From contig NZ_CP016796.1 of assembly GCF_001895265.1 (NCBI RefSeq), positions 1,240,001 through 1,304,000 of the forward strand: DNA of 64,000 nucleotides. The letters run 5' to 3'. The stretch's first letter is position 1; the number at the start of each line of letters is the position of its first letter. This stretch comes from Francisella uliginis. GTDB lineage: Bacteria; Pseudomonadota; Gammaproteobacteria; Francisellales; Francisellaceae. Positions 8,581-18,333 of the stretch are shown piece by piece. The position numbers and the translations under genes were made by a program. The notes under the pieces are model-generated. The model had not been told where the DNA came from. It did no database searches and worked only from the letters and a program-made list of their open reading frames with translations.

Positions 8581-9696
8581 CTAGTCTGCTTGTATTAAAA
8601 GCCCTGAATCTCTATAGTATTGACCAAACTGATTATTATAAAAATCTTCTAATGATATAGATTCTTGATTTATAAAGCCATTAGGCTTATCTTTAGAATT
8701 AAGTAACAAATCTATACTTACACATAAACTTGTTGCAGTTGTTAATTGTAAAGCTGAAAAATGCTTAGCAAACATGAATTTTGACGGATATTTCTGAGCA
8801 AAATGTCGTTCAGCCTTTAATCCTTTACGGATACCATCTACAGATACATAAATTAAAACTATATCTTGGTTAATTCTTGGTATAGCATTTTCCATGACTT
8901 TAACCATAGTATCCAAATCATCACCTAACTTCATATCTTGCATCAAAAACTTCATTTTTTCACAATGTCCTGGGTGACGAATACTCTTATAGTTAATATT
9001 TTTAACCTTACCAGCATAAGTTTCTATCATTGAACCAATACCACCAGAGGTATTAAATGCTTCATAAGTAAGACCATCAATTTTTATTTCCTCAACATCG
9101 GCTAATGGCGCTAGAGTTCTTTTTTTACCATCAACAACGCCTTCACAAGGTTTAGCATATTCATTTACCAACCCTTCTGTTGACCATGTCAATCCATATT
9201 GAAGAGTATTTGAAACATTCAAAGGCAAAGCCCCTACACGCATACGTACAGTATCAATTGATTCAAACTCTTTCATAAGGTTATTAGAAACAATACTGAT
9301 AAATCCTGGAGCTAGACCACATTGTGGTGCAAAGAAATTATTTTTTGCATTACTTGCAATATCTTTAATATAGTTAGTTGCCTCAACATCCTCTGTTAAA
9401 TCAAAATAATTTATTTCTAACTTACCAGCTAATTCTGCTACACCCTTGTTAAAGAAAAATGGTAGACAAGATACAATAGTTTCGATGTTATGAAGCTTTA
9501 TATACTTTCCTAACTCTTCTGAATTAGTTGCATCTAGTTCAACATACTTTAAATTTTCTACATTTTTTTCTAAGACTGGTTTATCATTTGGAATAAATTT
9601 ATCAATCAAGTGAACTACATAATTACCACTTTCTACTAATAAACAACTAGTTAGCGAACCAACTCTACCCGCACCTAAAATTATGACTTCTTTCAT
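8581..9696 (-). CDS. Saccharopine dehydrogenase (glutamate-forming type)
   Basis: The 371-aa product is of the saccharopine dehydrogenase C/LYS9 type. It has an N-terminal Rossmann fold with [18 protein letters not shown], then [11 protein letters not shown], and the family-typical [13 protein letters not shown] and [13 protein letters not shown] segments. Such enzymes split saccharopine into glutamate and aminoadipate semialdehyde. The downstream ALDH7-type protein would oxidise the semialdehyde. A GTG at 9702 is possible, but AAAGGAGG overlaps it, so the ATG at 9696, five bases after the Shine-Dalgarno, is the better start. It is the first gene of the operon. No lysine-ketoglutarate reductase is seen in the window, so the first step must be encoded elsewhere or be absent. 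Confidence 0.85.
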   Translation of the reverse strand: MKEVIILGAGRVGSLTSCLLVESGNYVVHLIDKFIPNDKPVLEKNVENLKYVELDATNSEELGKYIKLHNIETIVSCLPFFFNKGVAELAGKLEINYFDLTEDVEATNYIKDIASNAKNNFFAPQCGLAPGFISIVSNNLMKEFESIDTVRMRVGALPLNVSNTLQYGLTWSTEGLVNEYAKPCEGVVDGKKRTLAPLADVEEIKIDGLTYEAFNTSGGIGSMIETYAGKVKNINYKSIRHPGHCEKMKFLMQDMKLGDDLDTMVKVMENAIPRINQDIVLIYVSVDGIRKGLKAERHFAQKYPSKFMFAKHFSALQLTTATSLCVSIDLLLNSKDKPNGFINQESISLEDFYNNQFGQYYRDSGLLIQAD

Positions 9697-9869
9697 AAGC
9701 ACCTCCTTTAAGTCTTATATCTTAGTTATATCACCTCAAAACCATTGAGTAAACAACAATTCAATAAGTTTCTATACTAGCCAGCTTTAAAATGCATTTT
9801 TAGTTGTATTATCTTGCAAAAAGATGATTAAATAATTTAATAGACTAATAATTTTATAACTGTAAACAA

Positions 9870-10133
9870 ATGAAAAACATAGTTATATATAAAGTATTAA
9901 AACTTAATTTAACTATTGCTATAGTAGCTCTAATCTTGGGTGCTATACATAGAATTATTCAAGGCCCTAATCCGTCACTTGAACTGATAAATACAGGCAT
10001 TTTGCTTATTATTATTTCACCAATTTTAAGAATTTTATTAGAGCTTATATTTTTCATAAAAGAAAAAAACTATACTTATATACTTATTTGCTTAATATTA
10101 TTCATAATAATATTGATAAGTGTTATTTGTTAG
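9870..10133 (+). CDS. Small membrane protein, DUF1634-like
   Basis: This 87-aa protein has three hydrophobic helices (LNLTIAIVALILGAI, INTGILLIIISPILRILLELIFFI and YTYILICLILFIIILISVI). The central TGILLIIISPILRIL pattern recalls DUF1634, a family often encoded beside TauE/SafE permeases, but no such permease is adjacent here. The ribosome binding site is weak. It lies between the lysine-degradation operon, from which it is divergent, and ffh, 82 bp downstream. Function is unknown. Confidence 0.65.
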   Translation: MKNIVIYKVLKLNLTIAIVALILGAIHRIIQGPNPSLELINTGILLIIISPILRILLELIFFIKEKNYTYILICLILFIIILISVIC

Positions 10134-10215
10134 ATAGTATATTGAATCTAAAAATGTTAATATTTTGCTTATTGTAGTAATTATACTCATAAAGAGTTAA
10201 AAAGCTTATAGACAT

Positions 10216-11592
10216 ATGTTTACTAGTTTATCAGATAAGTTACAGTCCTCTTTTAAGAAAATAAAAGGACAAACATCTCTTACAGAAGAAAACATCCAAG
10301 CAGCCCTACGTGATATTAGAGTATCATTGTTAGAGGCAGATGTTGCATTGCCTGTTGTCAAAAAGTTTATAGCTAATATCAAAGAAAAAGCTATTGGTGA
10401 AGAAGTTAAAAAGAGTTTGACTCCTGATCAAACATTTATATCTTTTGTAAAAAAAGAATTAGAAAATGCTCTTGGTGAAGAAGCTGTACCTATAAACTTA
10501 AAAACACAGCCCCCTGCTGTTATTTTAATGGCCGGTTTACAAGGTGCTGGTAAGACAACATCTACAGCCAAACTTGCTAAATACTTAAAAGAACAACATA
10601 AGAAAAAAGTTATGGTTGTCAGTGCCGATGTTTATCGCCCAGCAGCTATTGATCAGCTGAGAACTTTAGCAAATAGCTTAGATGTTGATTTCTTTGAATC
10701 AGATGCAAGTCAAAAACCTGATTATATAGTTACAGAAGCAATCAAATCAGCAAAAACTAAACTAGCTGATGTACTAATCATCGATACTGCAGGTAGACTA
10801 CATATTGATGAAAATATGATGAGCGAGATTAAGCAAATTCATAAAATTGCTAATCCAATTGAAACTTTCTTTACAGTTGATAGTATGACTGGTCAAGATG
10901 CAGCTGTGACAGCGAAAGCATTTAACGATGCTCTAGAGCTAACAGGTGTGATCCTGACAAAAACCGATGGTGATGCTAGAGGTGGTGCTGCTCTATCAAT
11001 TAGAGAAATCACAAGTAAACCAATCAAGTTTTTAGGTGTTGGTGAAAAAACAGATGCTCTAGAACCATTCCATCCAGATAGAGTTGCTTCTAAAATCTTA
11101 GGAATGGGTGATGTCCTTAGTTTAATTGAAAATATTGAACAAAAGACTGAAAAAAAATCTGCATCAAAACTTACAAAAAAACTAAAAAGTGGTAAAAACT
11201 TTGATTTAGAAGATTTTAAAGCTCAGATTATTCAAATGAAAAAAATGGGTGGTGTAGGCTCTATCATGTCTAAACTACCTAATATGCCAGCAAACCTTCC
11301 TGGAAATGTTGGTGATGATATGTTTAAGAAAATTGAGGCAATGATTGATTCAATGACTCCTCTTGAACGCAAAAAACCTGAACTAATAAAGCATAGTAGA
11401 AAGCAAAGAATCATCAAAGGTTCTGGAACAACTATCCAGGATCTTAATAAATTGCTACAGCAACATACTCAAATGAAAAAAATGATGAAAAGTGTTGTTG
11501 GTAAAAAAGGTGGTATGGCAAATATGATGAAACGTATGTCAGCTATGCAAGGCATGGGTAATATGCCTGGTCTTTTAGGTAAAAGAAAATAA
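10216..11592 (+). CDS. ffh: Signal recognition particle protein Ffh (SRP54)
   Basis: Ffh is the GTPase of the signal recognition particle; with 4.5S RNA it targets nascent inner-membrane proteins to FtsY. The 458-aa product has the N domain (1-95), then the G domain with GLQGAGKT (107-114), DTAGR (189-193) and TKTDGD (247-252), and the methionine-rich M domain (about 300-458) with SGTTIQDLNKLLQQHTQMKK and a Met/Gly-rich tail. All GTPase motifs are intact. In many gammaproteobacteria rpsP-rimM-trmD follow; here a DAHP synthase gene follows after 34 bp on the same strand. The 4.5S RNA gene was not found in the window. Confidence 0.97.
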   Translation: MFTSLSDKLQSSFKKIKGQTSLTEENIQAALRDIRVSLLEADVALPVVKKFIANIKEKAIGEEVKKSLTPDQTFISFVKKELENALGEEAVPINLKTQPPAVILMAGLQGAGKTTSTAKLAKYLKEQHKKKVMVVSADVYRPAAIDQLRTLANSLDVDFFESDASQKPDYIVTEAIKSAKTKLADVLIIDTAGRLHIDENMMSEIKQIHKIANPIETFFTVDSMTGQDAAVTAKAFNDALELTGVILTKTDGDARGGAALSIREITSKPIKFLGVGEKTDALEPFHPDRVASKILGMGDVLSLIENIEQKTEKKSASKLTKKLKSGKNFDLEDFKAQIIQMKKMGGVGSIMSKLPNMPANLPGNVGDDMFKKIEAMIDSMTPLERKKPELIKHSRKQRIIKGSGTTIQDLNKLLQQHTQMKKMMKSVVGKKGGMANMMKRMSAMQGMGNMPGLLGKRK

Positions 11593-11626
11593 AATACATA
11601 AAATATAAATAAGGATATCTAAGTCA

Positions 11627-12739
11627 ATGATAGGTGATAAAAACTTTGATAAAGTTTCTAATGTTAATATAAAAAAGGAAAAAGTATTGATCCCAGCAGA
11701 AGTTCTAATTCAAGATATTCCTCTTCTAAAAACTTCTTTTGAAACAGTTAAAAAATCGCGTAAAGAAATAGCTGATATTATTCATGGAAGAGATGATAGA
11801 GTAGCTGTGATTGTAGGTCCTTGCTCTATTCATGATACTGAGGCTGCTATTGAATATGCACATAAATTAAAAGAACAAGTCAAAAAATTTCAAAAAGATA
11901 TACTAATCATAATGAGAGTATACTTTGAAAAACCTCGTACAACTATTGGATGGAAAGGTTTAGTAAATGATCCTGATCTTGATAACTCATATAATATCAA
12001 TAAAGGATTAAAACTTGCTCGTACGTTATTATCAGATGTTACAAATATGGGACTACCATGCGCAACTGAATTTCTAGATGTTATAACTCCTCAATATTTT
12101 GCAGAGTTAATAACATGGGGAGCAATTGGAGCAAGAACTGTAGAGAGCCAAGTACATAGAGAGTTAGCATCTGGTCTTTCAGCACCTATCGGTTTTAAAA
12201 ATGCTACTAACGGCGATGTACAGGTAGCTGTAGATGCTATTAAATCTGCTACTTATCCTCATCACTTCTTGAGCACTACAAAATCAGGTTCAACAGCAAT
12301 ATTTTCAACTAAAGGCAATCAAAATGGTCACGTAATTTTACGTGGTGGAGCTTCTGGACCAAACTTCAGTAAAGAAGATGTTGATAGCTGTGTTGCTAAG
12401 CTTAAAAAAGCTGATCTAGATACAAAAGTAATGATTGATTGTAGTCATGGCAATAGTCAAAAAGATCATACTAAACAAATTTCTGTACTAGCTGATATTT
12501 GTGAGCAAATTAAAGCTGGTGATGATGTTTTTGGTGTAATGATTGAAAGTAATCTTGTTGCTGGAAACCAAGATATCAATAAGAAACCATTAACATATGG
12601 CCAAAGTGTTACAGATAAATGTGTTGATTTTGATGATACAATTAAAATGCTTGAAATGCTATCTCAAGCCGTTCAACAAAGACGTAAATCTCAAGAAAAA
12701 GAGAGCGACAAAGAAGAATCTCAATTTTCACTTCTATAA
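11627..12739 (+). CDS. aroG: 3-deoxy-7-phosphoheptulonate synthase (DAHP synthase, class I)
   Basis: This enzyme condenses phosphoenolpyruvate and erythrose 4-phosphate, the first step of the shikimate pathway. Typical blocks are VIVGPCSIHDTEAAIEYA, MRVYFEKPRTTIGWKGL, GARTVESQVHRELASGLSAPIGFKN, LRGGASGPNFS and MIDCSHGNSQKDH, which carry substrate- and metal-binding residues. Length is 370 aa, against about 350 for E. coli AroG/AroF/AroH; the extra residues are a charged C-terminal tail rich in Glu, Lys and Ser. The ATG follows AAGGATA. The isoenzyme class (Phe-, Tyr- or Trp-sensitive) cannot be decided here, so the symbol is a family symbol. The gene may be co-transcribed with ffh. Confidence 0.93.
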   Translation: MIGDKNFDKVSNVNIKKEKVLIPAEVLIQDIPLLKTSFETVKKSRKEIADIIHGRDDRVAVIVGPCSIHDTEAAIEYAHKLKEQVKKFQKDILIIMRVYFEKPRTTIGWKGLVNDPDLDNSYNINKGLKLARTLLSDVTNMGLPCATEFLDVITPQYFAELITWGAIGARTVESQVHRELASGLSAPIGFKNATNGDVQVAVDAIKSATYPHHFLSTTKSGSTAIFSTKGNQNGHVILRGGASGPNFSKEDVDSCVAKLKKADLDTKVMIDCSHGNSQKDHTKQISVLADICEQIKAGDDVFGVMIESNLVAGNQDINKKPLTYGQSVTDKCVDFDDTIKMLEMLSQAVQQRRKSQEKESDKEESQFSLL

Positions 12740-12851
12740 GATTTCTTAATTTATAAGTTTTCTAATTAGCTACACTCAAAAATGTTATAATAAGCTTAGT
12801 TTTGTATATCATTACAAATATAAGTCTATTATCTAGATTAATATCCTAAAA

Positions 12852-13193
12852 CTATCTTCTTGAGCGATTTTGACTTTCATAATTTCTTGCAAAACTTTCT
12901 AATGACTCTTCTAAATTCCTAACATCTTGACTGGACCTTTCTTCGCCTCTAGAGCCTTGATTCTTCCAAACAATTTGATTATCTCTTTTTTGCTTATAAT
13001 CATTTAGTGATGGCCCATTAGATATCTGATTATATGAATTAACAACTTGAGGCTTATCAACACTTACTTGCTTAGCTCCTTTTGTATCAACATTTGAAAA
13101 TGTCGGTACACCATTATTATCTGTCTCATAGACATTCGCAAAAGCAGTTGAATAAAATAATATAACGATAACTGATAAATATTTCTTAGCCAT
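12852..13193 (-). CDS. Exported DUF4124-like protein
   Basis: This 113-aa protein has a cleavable-looking signal peptide (MAKKYLSVIVILFYSTAFA, cut before NVYE) followed by VYETDNNGVPTFSNVDTKGAKQV. That matches the short DUF4124 motif in which a tyrosine, an Asp-x-x-Gly turn and a Phe/Tyr-Ser are conserved. The remainder is polar and probably disordered, rich in Asn, Gln, Arg and Ser. It is expected to be periplasmic. It is convergent with aroG across about 110 bp. Function is unknown. Confidence 0.65.
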   Translation of the reverse strand: MAKKYLSVIVILFYSTAFANVYETDNNGVPTFSNVDTKGAKQVSVDKPQVVNSYNQISNGPSLNDYKQKRDNQIVWKNQGSRGEERSSQDVRNLEESLESFARNYESQNRSRR

Positions 13194-13300
13194 TTTATAA
13201 AATACAGTAAATTAATCTAATAACATTTATATTCTAACAGTAAAAAGAATATTTAGTAAGATTTATGAAAACTAATGTAATAAGACTTAACAACCCCTGA

Positions 13301-14392
13301 TTAATGAATAGCAAGATTTAAAAGTTGAGTTCCTTGACAAACAGCTCCTTTAATATGGACACTAATTATTGTTCCACCAAAAGGAAACTTAAGAGGTTTA
13401 ACTTCCATTGTTGAAGTTTGTATATATTGTCCAACTACATCACCAGCGTTAAAATAATCACCTGCTTTGACAAACCATTCATATAAGCCTCCTTCTACTG
13501 CTCGAACGGATTTGTAGTTAGATATATCATGATGGATTATATCTTTGTGTAATCTATCAATATCAAAAGGCGAATCAATAACATTTTTAGATTTTAAATA
13601 GTTTAATACCCCTTGTGTCTGCATGGTGGCATCATCGAAGTTAATATACTCTTCAGATCCTAACTCTAGGGTAAAACATTCTTTAAGAATATCCTCATGT
13701 CTGCCATGTGCTTTAAACTCTTCTTGAAGCTTCCACCATGGAACAAAGATAGCCTCATCTAGAGCTCCTGTAAACTCATTAGGAATTACTAGCGTATGCT
13801 TATAACCAAAAATCTCGGCAGTTTTTTTAGCAAACGCAGGAGTATAAATATATGTAGTCGCATCAGTATCAGTGTGTAAATCTAAAACATAATCAGCTTT
13901 TTGGGCTTCTTTTTGAACTGTATAGTTTAGTCGTTTTGCTCGAGATAAGAACCATTCTTGTTCAAGCTCTTTATCTATAGCTTCAGCTAAAAGTTTTTCA
14001 AAGGCTTTTTTATATTCAATTGTTGAAGAATTTAAATGCTCTTTTACAAAAGCCTTATAGTCTATTTTAGGATTAAAATAGTATCTATTCCAGTTATCTC
14101 CTGTTGCTGAATCAAATCTTCCTTGATGCCCTGCCCCGATAAAATTATCTGCACCAATAGGATTACATTGCGGAATTAAATAAATATCACCTTTAGGCTG
14201 ATACTTTTTAAAATGCTCTAAAAGCTTAATCATGACTGCATTTCCCTGTAATTCCGATGCATGCATACTTGCTTGCATATATACACTTGGAGCTTGAGGA
14301 TCAGAACCTTTTATTATAATTTTTTCTATAAATATATCTTGACCATTTGATGCTTGGCTAACTTTAATTTTTTCTTTTGAAATATATTGCAT
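13301..14392 (-). CDS. Zinc deacylase of the AstE/aspartoacylase (M14-like) family
   Basis: This 363-aa cytoplasmic protein belongs to the succinylglutamate desuccinylase/aspartoacylase group, zinc hydrolases related to M14 carboxypeptidases. The first zinc site is MHASELQG (HxxE, H44 and E47), followed by YLIPQCNPIGAD, and the third ligand is probably the His of DYVLDLHTDTDATTY. FTLELGSEEYINF may supply the catalytic glutamate. The C-terminal 70 residues look like a beta-barrel lid (VRAVEGGLYEWFVKAGDYFNAGDVVG), as in this family. The substrate is not deducible from context; neighbours are a small unknown protein and rdgC on the same strand. Confidence 0.8.
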   Translation of the reverse strand: MQYISKEKIKVSQASNGQDIFIEKIIIKGSDPQAPSVYMQASMHASELQGNAVMIKLLEHFKKYQPKGDIYLIPQCNPIGADNFIGAGHQGRFDSATGDNWNRYYFNPKIDYKAFVKEHLNSSTIEYKKAFEKLLAEAIDKELEQEWFLSRAKRLNYTVQKEAQKADYVLDLHTDTDATTYIYTPAFAKKTAEIFGYKHTLVIPNEFTGALDEAIFVPWWKLQEEFKAHGRHEDILKECFTLELGSEEYINFDDATMQTQGVLNYLKSKNVIDSPFDIDRLHKDIIHHDISNYKSVRAVEGGLYEWFVKAGDYFNAGDVVGQYIQTSTMEVKPLKFPFGGTIISVHIKGAVCQGTQLLNLAIH

Positions 14393-14445
14393 TTTCTGAC
14401 TCTTAAAACTTTAAATATTAACTAATTTAACATATTTTTCTAAAA

Positions 14446-14703
14446 TTATCTGATACACATAATAGCGATTAGATTAGAAAAATCAAAACCAAGTAGACTT
14501 TTAACCTCATCACTTTTAAGCAATGCGACTAACCCTGCTTTTGTATTATCATGTTTATATAATTTGACAACATTATTATCATTTTCAGATAACTCGATCT
14601 CTAAAATATCTTTTTCTAAAGATATTTTACAGTTTTGTTTTAAATTAGGGTGATGAGCTAATCCATACTCATATGCTTTTAATTGGTTTTCATTTAATAT
14701 CAT
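14446..14703 (-). CDS. Small conserved-looking hypothetical protein
   Basis: The 85-aa acidic protein has no signal peptide and no membrane segment except a mildly hydrophobic C-terminus (FSNLIAIMCI). I do not recognise a family. It lies 18 bp after rdgC on the same strand with GAGATAAC upstream of the ATG, so it is probably co-transcribed with rdgC. Mixed alpha/beta character is suggested by alternating charged and hydrophobic residues (CKISLEKDILEIELSE). Confidence 0.55.
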   Translation of the reverse strand: MILNENQLKAYEYGLAHHPNLKQNCKISLEKDILEIELSENDNNVVKLYKHDNTKAGLVALLKSDEVKSLLGFDFSNLIAIMCIR

Positions 14704-14721
14704 ATAGTTATCTCTTTATAT

Positions 14722-15591
14722 TTATATTTGCTCTTCTTCTACTACCCAATCTTGCATAGTATTTAAAAGCTCTGAGAATATATCTGCCATTAATAATAAA
14801 TCGACTTCATGACCATGATTATCTTCTTTATTTAAATCCTTGATACCTTCTAAGAATTTGATTGATTTAAATTGTAACTTCGTATTAGCTGTCATTGCTA
14901 ATTGCTCACGCCAAACTATCGCTAGCTCAGTAATATATCCGCCACTTTCAATAAAAGATTTAATATTATCATTTAGCATTGAGCTTCCTTGGCATGATAT
15001 ATTAGCGATACTATCACCTATTGCACTAGTTAGCTTACATTTTTCGGCTATCTCTACATCTAAAGGATGTGTATTTTCAACTAACCAATCTGTTAATACG
15101 TCTGTCTCTTCTTTTATCACTGGCTCAAACCTAGCTTCACATTTTTGCAACAGATCTAAAACTTCCGTTATTTGCTTATCTGAGATACTATCAATAACAA
15201 GATGATTATTAGTCAGATCCAAATAACCAAAAATCTTTTTAAATTTACTAAAAGCTTGAGGCAACAAACGCTGCTCTATATCTTCTTTAATCTGAGTTTT
15301 TTCTTTCTTACTGACATATCGAGTTAATTCAAGCTCTTCGATATATTCTTGTGCTTGTTGGTTTATAACTTGAGCAGGAAGTATTTTTTCCTCACTAAGA
15401 AGGCAAAATGCTGCAAGATGATTAAACTTAAATAAAACATTATCATCTTCTTTAATAAAAGGATTTACAAATCCTCTAGAAGATTTTTGAGAATTACTAC
15501 AAGAAACAAAATTTAACTTATTTATGGATTGTTCAAAGATATCCATATTAATATCTAAGATTTTAAATGCTGTAAGGTTTTTAAAAAACAT
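14722..15591 (-). CDS. rdgC: Recombination-associated protein RdgC
   Basis: RdgC forms a ring-shaped dimer that binds double-stranded DNA without sequence preference and limits RecA activity. The product starts MFFKNLTAFKI, the equivalent of MLWFKNLMVYRL in E. coli. It continues with family blocks SSRGFVNPF, LPAQVINQQAQEYIEE, RLLPQAFSKFKKIFGYLD and TDWLVENTHPLDVEIAEKCKL. I chose the ATG at 15591; a TTG four codons upstream would add residues not found in the family. The length of 289 aa is close to the usual 303. A downstream small gene is probably in the same unit. Confidence 0.9.
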   Translation of the reverse strand: MFFKNLTAFKILDINMDIFEQSINKLNFVSCSNSQKSSRGFVNPFIKEDDNVLFKFNHLAAFCLLSEEKILPAQVINQQAQEYIEELELTRYVSKKEKTQIKEDIEQRLLPQAFSKFKKIFGYLDLTNNHLVIDSISDKQITEVLDLLQKCEARFEPVIKEETDVLTDWLVENTHPLDVEIAEKCKLTSAIGDSIANISCQGSSMLNDNIKSFIESGGYITELAIVWREQLAMTANTKLQFKSIKFLEGIKDLNKEDNHGHEVDLLLMADIFSELLNTMQDWVVEEEQI

Positions 15592-15669
15592 TCTAATTAT
15601 CAATTTAAATATGTAGTCTCAAAATAATAAAGCATCTTAAAACAAAGTAGAACAGCAAAGAGACAAATT

Positions 15670-16192
15670 TTAGTATTTTATAAGTTTTTGAGTTTGTAAA
15701 TTGTAGGATTTGAGTATTTTAAAGTCTAAAACTGCTTTAGCAGAACCTGCAAGTGAATATTCCATTATAATAAGCTCATAAAATATAATATCTTCAGAGA
15801 ATTTATACGTTACAAAATCACTAAAGTCATTAGCACCATAAGCTAAACTTATATGTGTTGAGCTGATAGTTACTACTTATATCAAGCTGTTTAATATTAT
15901 CAAAAAGCCCTTTTAATTCTTTTGTCTTTGATAGTTTTAGATAATAGTTCATGTAATATGACTTTTTATTTTCTATAAGACTTTCTATTCTAAGCTTAAT
16001 ACTTTCATACTTTAACTGACTTACATAAGTATCAAAATCATCTAAAATATTCTTTCCAGATGTAAATAATGTCATATGTGGTATAAATGCTGGTTGCTTA
16101 GAAGTAAAAGAATTGTGATTTATACAATCAGCTAATGGTATTAAAGAATCTTTTCTAGGTACTAGCCAAATACTATAATGATTATCACTCAT
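15670..16192 (-). pseudogene. Frameshifted 2H phosphoesterase (cyclic phosphodiesterase-like)
   Basis: Reading from the ATG at 16192 gives 120 residues with the first 2H motif, PHMTLFTS (HxT), then ends at 15830. In another frame, overlapping just before that stop, the sequence reads STHISLAYGANDFSDF and stays open to a stop at 15670-15672. HIS is the second HxS motif of 2H phosphoesterases, so a frameshift at about 15855-15870 has split one gene of about 173 codons. That length fits the family of cyclic nucleotide and RNA 2',3'-phosphodiesterases. IS copy A begins 38 bp upstream of the start and probably also removed the promoter. The frameshift could instead be a sequencing error. Confidence 0.75.
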
Positions 16193-16229
16193 ATTTTAAC
16201 CTTGTGTATTCAGTCTAACAAAAACATTA

Positions 16230-17176
16230 GACCTCTTGCGAAATACTAATTATTCACCATATATATAGAAAGATTGCTTAAGAGATCCATAAAAATGCAA
16301 ATAAGCTACGCAATATTGTCAAAGAAAGCCAGAATATTTAGAAAACTAACAGGTTTAAAACTAAAACATTTCAATAAAATCTTAACCGATGCCTCAAAAT
16401 CCTTAGATGAAGGATTTCCAAGGATTGGCAGAAAGCCAAAAGTTGATAATCATGCAGATAGATTATTGTTAGTTTTAATATATTATCGTTGCTATATGAC
16501 ACAAGAATTTTTAGGCTACTTGATAGGATTAGATGAATCAAATGTAAATCGCCTAATTAGACGAGTAGAGTTACTACTAGTTAAAGAAATACATATAAAA
16601 AAAGATAGAAGCATGACTAATCAAAAAGTAGAAAGACTTTTAATAGATGCAACAGAACAGCCAATCCAGAGACCTAAGAAATTAAAACGAAGAAAGGCTA
16701 ACTATTCAGGGAAGAAAAAAAGCCATACACAGAAAGTAGAAATAGCTATCAGTGAAGCAGGTCAAATAGTTAATGTTTCGAAGGTTTATCCAGGCAGTGT
16801 TCATGATATAACTGTTCGCAGAAAATCAGATAAATTAGCTCGTGATGTTGATAAATATTGTGACAATGGCTACCAAGGTATTCAAAATGAATCTACTAAA
16901 GTAAAACTCCCCTATAAAAAGCCCAAAGGAGGTTCTTTAAGTATAGAGCAGAAGAATTATAATAAATGGCTTAGTAAGATTAGGATTTATGTTGAGCATA
17001 AAATTGCAGAAATTAAAAAGTTTCGTATACTGGGTGAAACCTATAGAAGTTTTGGTAAAAAAGCTAATCTTAGGTTTAATTTAGTGGCTGGAATAGTTAA
17101 TTTACAAAACGGATTCTAAAAAGAAAATACCTACTTAGAAATAAAATGCCTCTGAAGTAGTATTTCGCAAGAGGTC
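16230..17176 (+). mobile_element. IS5-family insertion sequence, copy A
   Basis: This 947-bp element has terminal inverted repeats starting GACCTCTTGCGAAATACTA and a TA dinucleotide on each side (16228-16229 and 17177-17178), taken as the target duplication. It encodes one transposase. Copies B (45839-46785) and C (50117-51063) look identical by eye, including the non-coding ends. Copy A sits between the 2H phosphoesterase remnant and trhO, 64 bp upstream of the trhO start, so it may have replaced the trhO promoter. Confidence 0.92.
16295..17119 (+). CDS. IS5-family transposase (copy A)
   Basis: The 274-aa DDE transposase starts at the ATG at 16295; a TTG seven codons upstream would make it 281 aa. 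An N-terminal helix-turn-helix region (EFLGYLIGLDESNVNRLIRR) precedes the DDE_4-type catalytic domain. The candidate acidic residues are LLIDATEQPI, DKYCDNGYQG and the glutamate in VEHKIAEIKKF. The frame is intact with no programmed frameshift, so the copy is probably active. The protein is the same in all three copies in the window. Confidence 0.92.
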   Translation: MQISYAILSKKARIFRKLTGLKLKHFNKILTDASKSLDEGFPRIGRKPKVDNHADRLLLVLIYYRCYMTQEFLGYLIGLDESNVNRLIRRVELLLVKEIHIKKDRSMTNQKVERLLIDATEQPIQRPKKLKRRKANYSGKKKSHTQKVEIAISEAGQIVNVSKVYPGSVHDITVRRKSDKLARDVDKYCDNGYQGIQNESTKVKLPYKKPKGGSLSIEQKNYNKWLSKIRIYVEHKIAEIKKFRILGETYRSFGKKANLRFNLVAGIVNLQNGF

Positions 17177-17240
17177 TATTATAATATTTGTTATAATAGC
17201 AAATCTTTATTTATATTAATTAAAAAATTCGGGAATTTCT

Positions 17241-18227
17241 ATGTCACAAATAGTTGTATGTGCAATGTACAAATTTGTTACCTTAAATGATTTTGAGGCT
17301 ATGCGCCAACCTCTTCTAGATGTAATGATAAAAAATAACGTTAAAGGTACACTACTTTTAGCAAATGAAGGAATCAATGGCACTGTAGCAGGATCTCGCC
17401 AAGCTATTGATAGTTTACTAGAGTACCTTAAGTCTGATTCACGCTTAGCAGACATTGATTATAAAGAGTCATATCATGAGGAAATGCCTTTTTATCGTTC
17501 AAAAGTTAAGCTTAAAAAAGAAATTGTTACTTTAGGAATCGATGAAATAGATCCTAATAAAGTCTGTGGGCAATACGTGAAACCAAAAGATTGGAACGCA
17601 CTAATCTCAGACCCAGAAACACTTCTTATCGATACACGTAATGATTATGAGATAGAAATAGGAACATTTAAAAACGCTGTAAACCCTCATACTGAAAACT
17701 TCAGAGAATTCCCTGAATATGTTGATGAAAATTTAAATCCTAAAAAACATAAAAAAGTAGCTATGTTTTGTACAGGTGGTATCAGATGTGAAAAATCTAC
17801 AGCTTTGATGAAAGCTAAAGGCTTTGATGAAGTTTATCATCTACAAGGTGGGATACTTAAATATTTGGAGGAAGTCCCAAAAGAAGAGTCAATGTGGCAA
17901 GGTGAATGTTTTGTCTTTGACTCAAGAGTAGCTGTAAACCATGATCTAGAAAAAGGAAATTATGATCAGTGTTTTGCTTGTCGTATGCCAATTACAGAAG
18001 AAGATAAAAAACGTCCTGAATATCAAAAAGGAATAAGTTGCCATCACTGTTATGATAAAGCTACAGAAAAACAAAAAGCTCGCTTTGCAGAACGTGAGAA
18101 ACAATCACAACTAGCTGCAGAAAGAGGATTTTCTCATGTTGGCGATGAAGCTAAAAAACTAGCTGAAATAAATAAGTTAAAAAAACAACAAGCTAAAGAA
18201 AAAGCTCGTAAAAAAGCTAAGAAATAA
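17241..18227 (+). CDS. trhO: tRNA uridine(34) hydroxylase (rhodanese-type)
   Basis: TrhO (formerly YceA) hydroxylates U34 of certain tRNAs with O2, an early step to 5-oxyacetyl- or methoxyuridine. The 328-aa product has the N-terminal acylphosphatase-like domain ([15 protein letters not shown]), the rhodanese domain with [15 protein letters not shown] and [12 protein letters not shown] (C177 and C183), and a C-terminal cysteine-rich piece (CFACRMP...CHHCYDK). A Lys/Ala-rich tail of about 40 residues follows. All family motifs are intact. IS copy A ends 64 bp upstream, so the native promoter is probably lost or displaced. Confidence 0.93.
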   Translation: MSQIVVCAMYKFVTLNDFEAMRQPLLDVMIKNNVKGTLLLANEGINGTVAGSRQAIDSLLEYLKSDSRLADIDYKESYHEEMPFYRSKVKLKKEIVTLGIDEIDPNKVCGQYVKPKDWNALISDPETLLIDTRNDYEIEIGTFKNAVNPHTENFREFPEYVDENLNPKKHKKVAMFCTGGIRCEKSTALMKAKGFDEVYHLQGGILKYLEEVPKEESMWQGECFVFDSRVAVNHDLEKGNYDQCFACRMPITEEDKKRPEYQKGISCHHCYDKATEKQKARFAEREKQSQLAAERGFSHVGDEAKKLAEINKLKKQQAKEKARKKAKK

Positions 18228-18333
18228 CTCTTAAACTCTAGATTATTCCCTAAAAATAAAGTAATAAAATCAATCCCTTATTAATTTCTAACTATCCTTA
18301 TTAAATTTAAATAACACACATCTTACATAGCTT

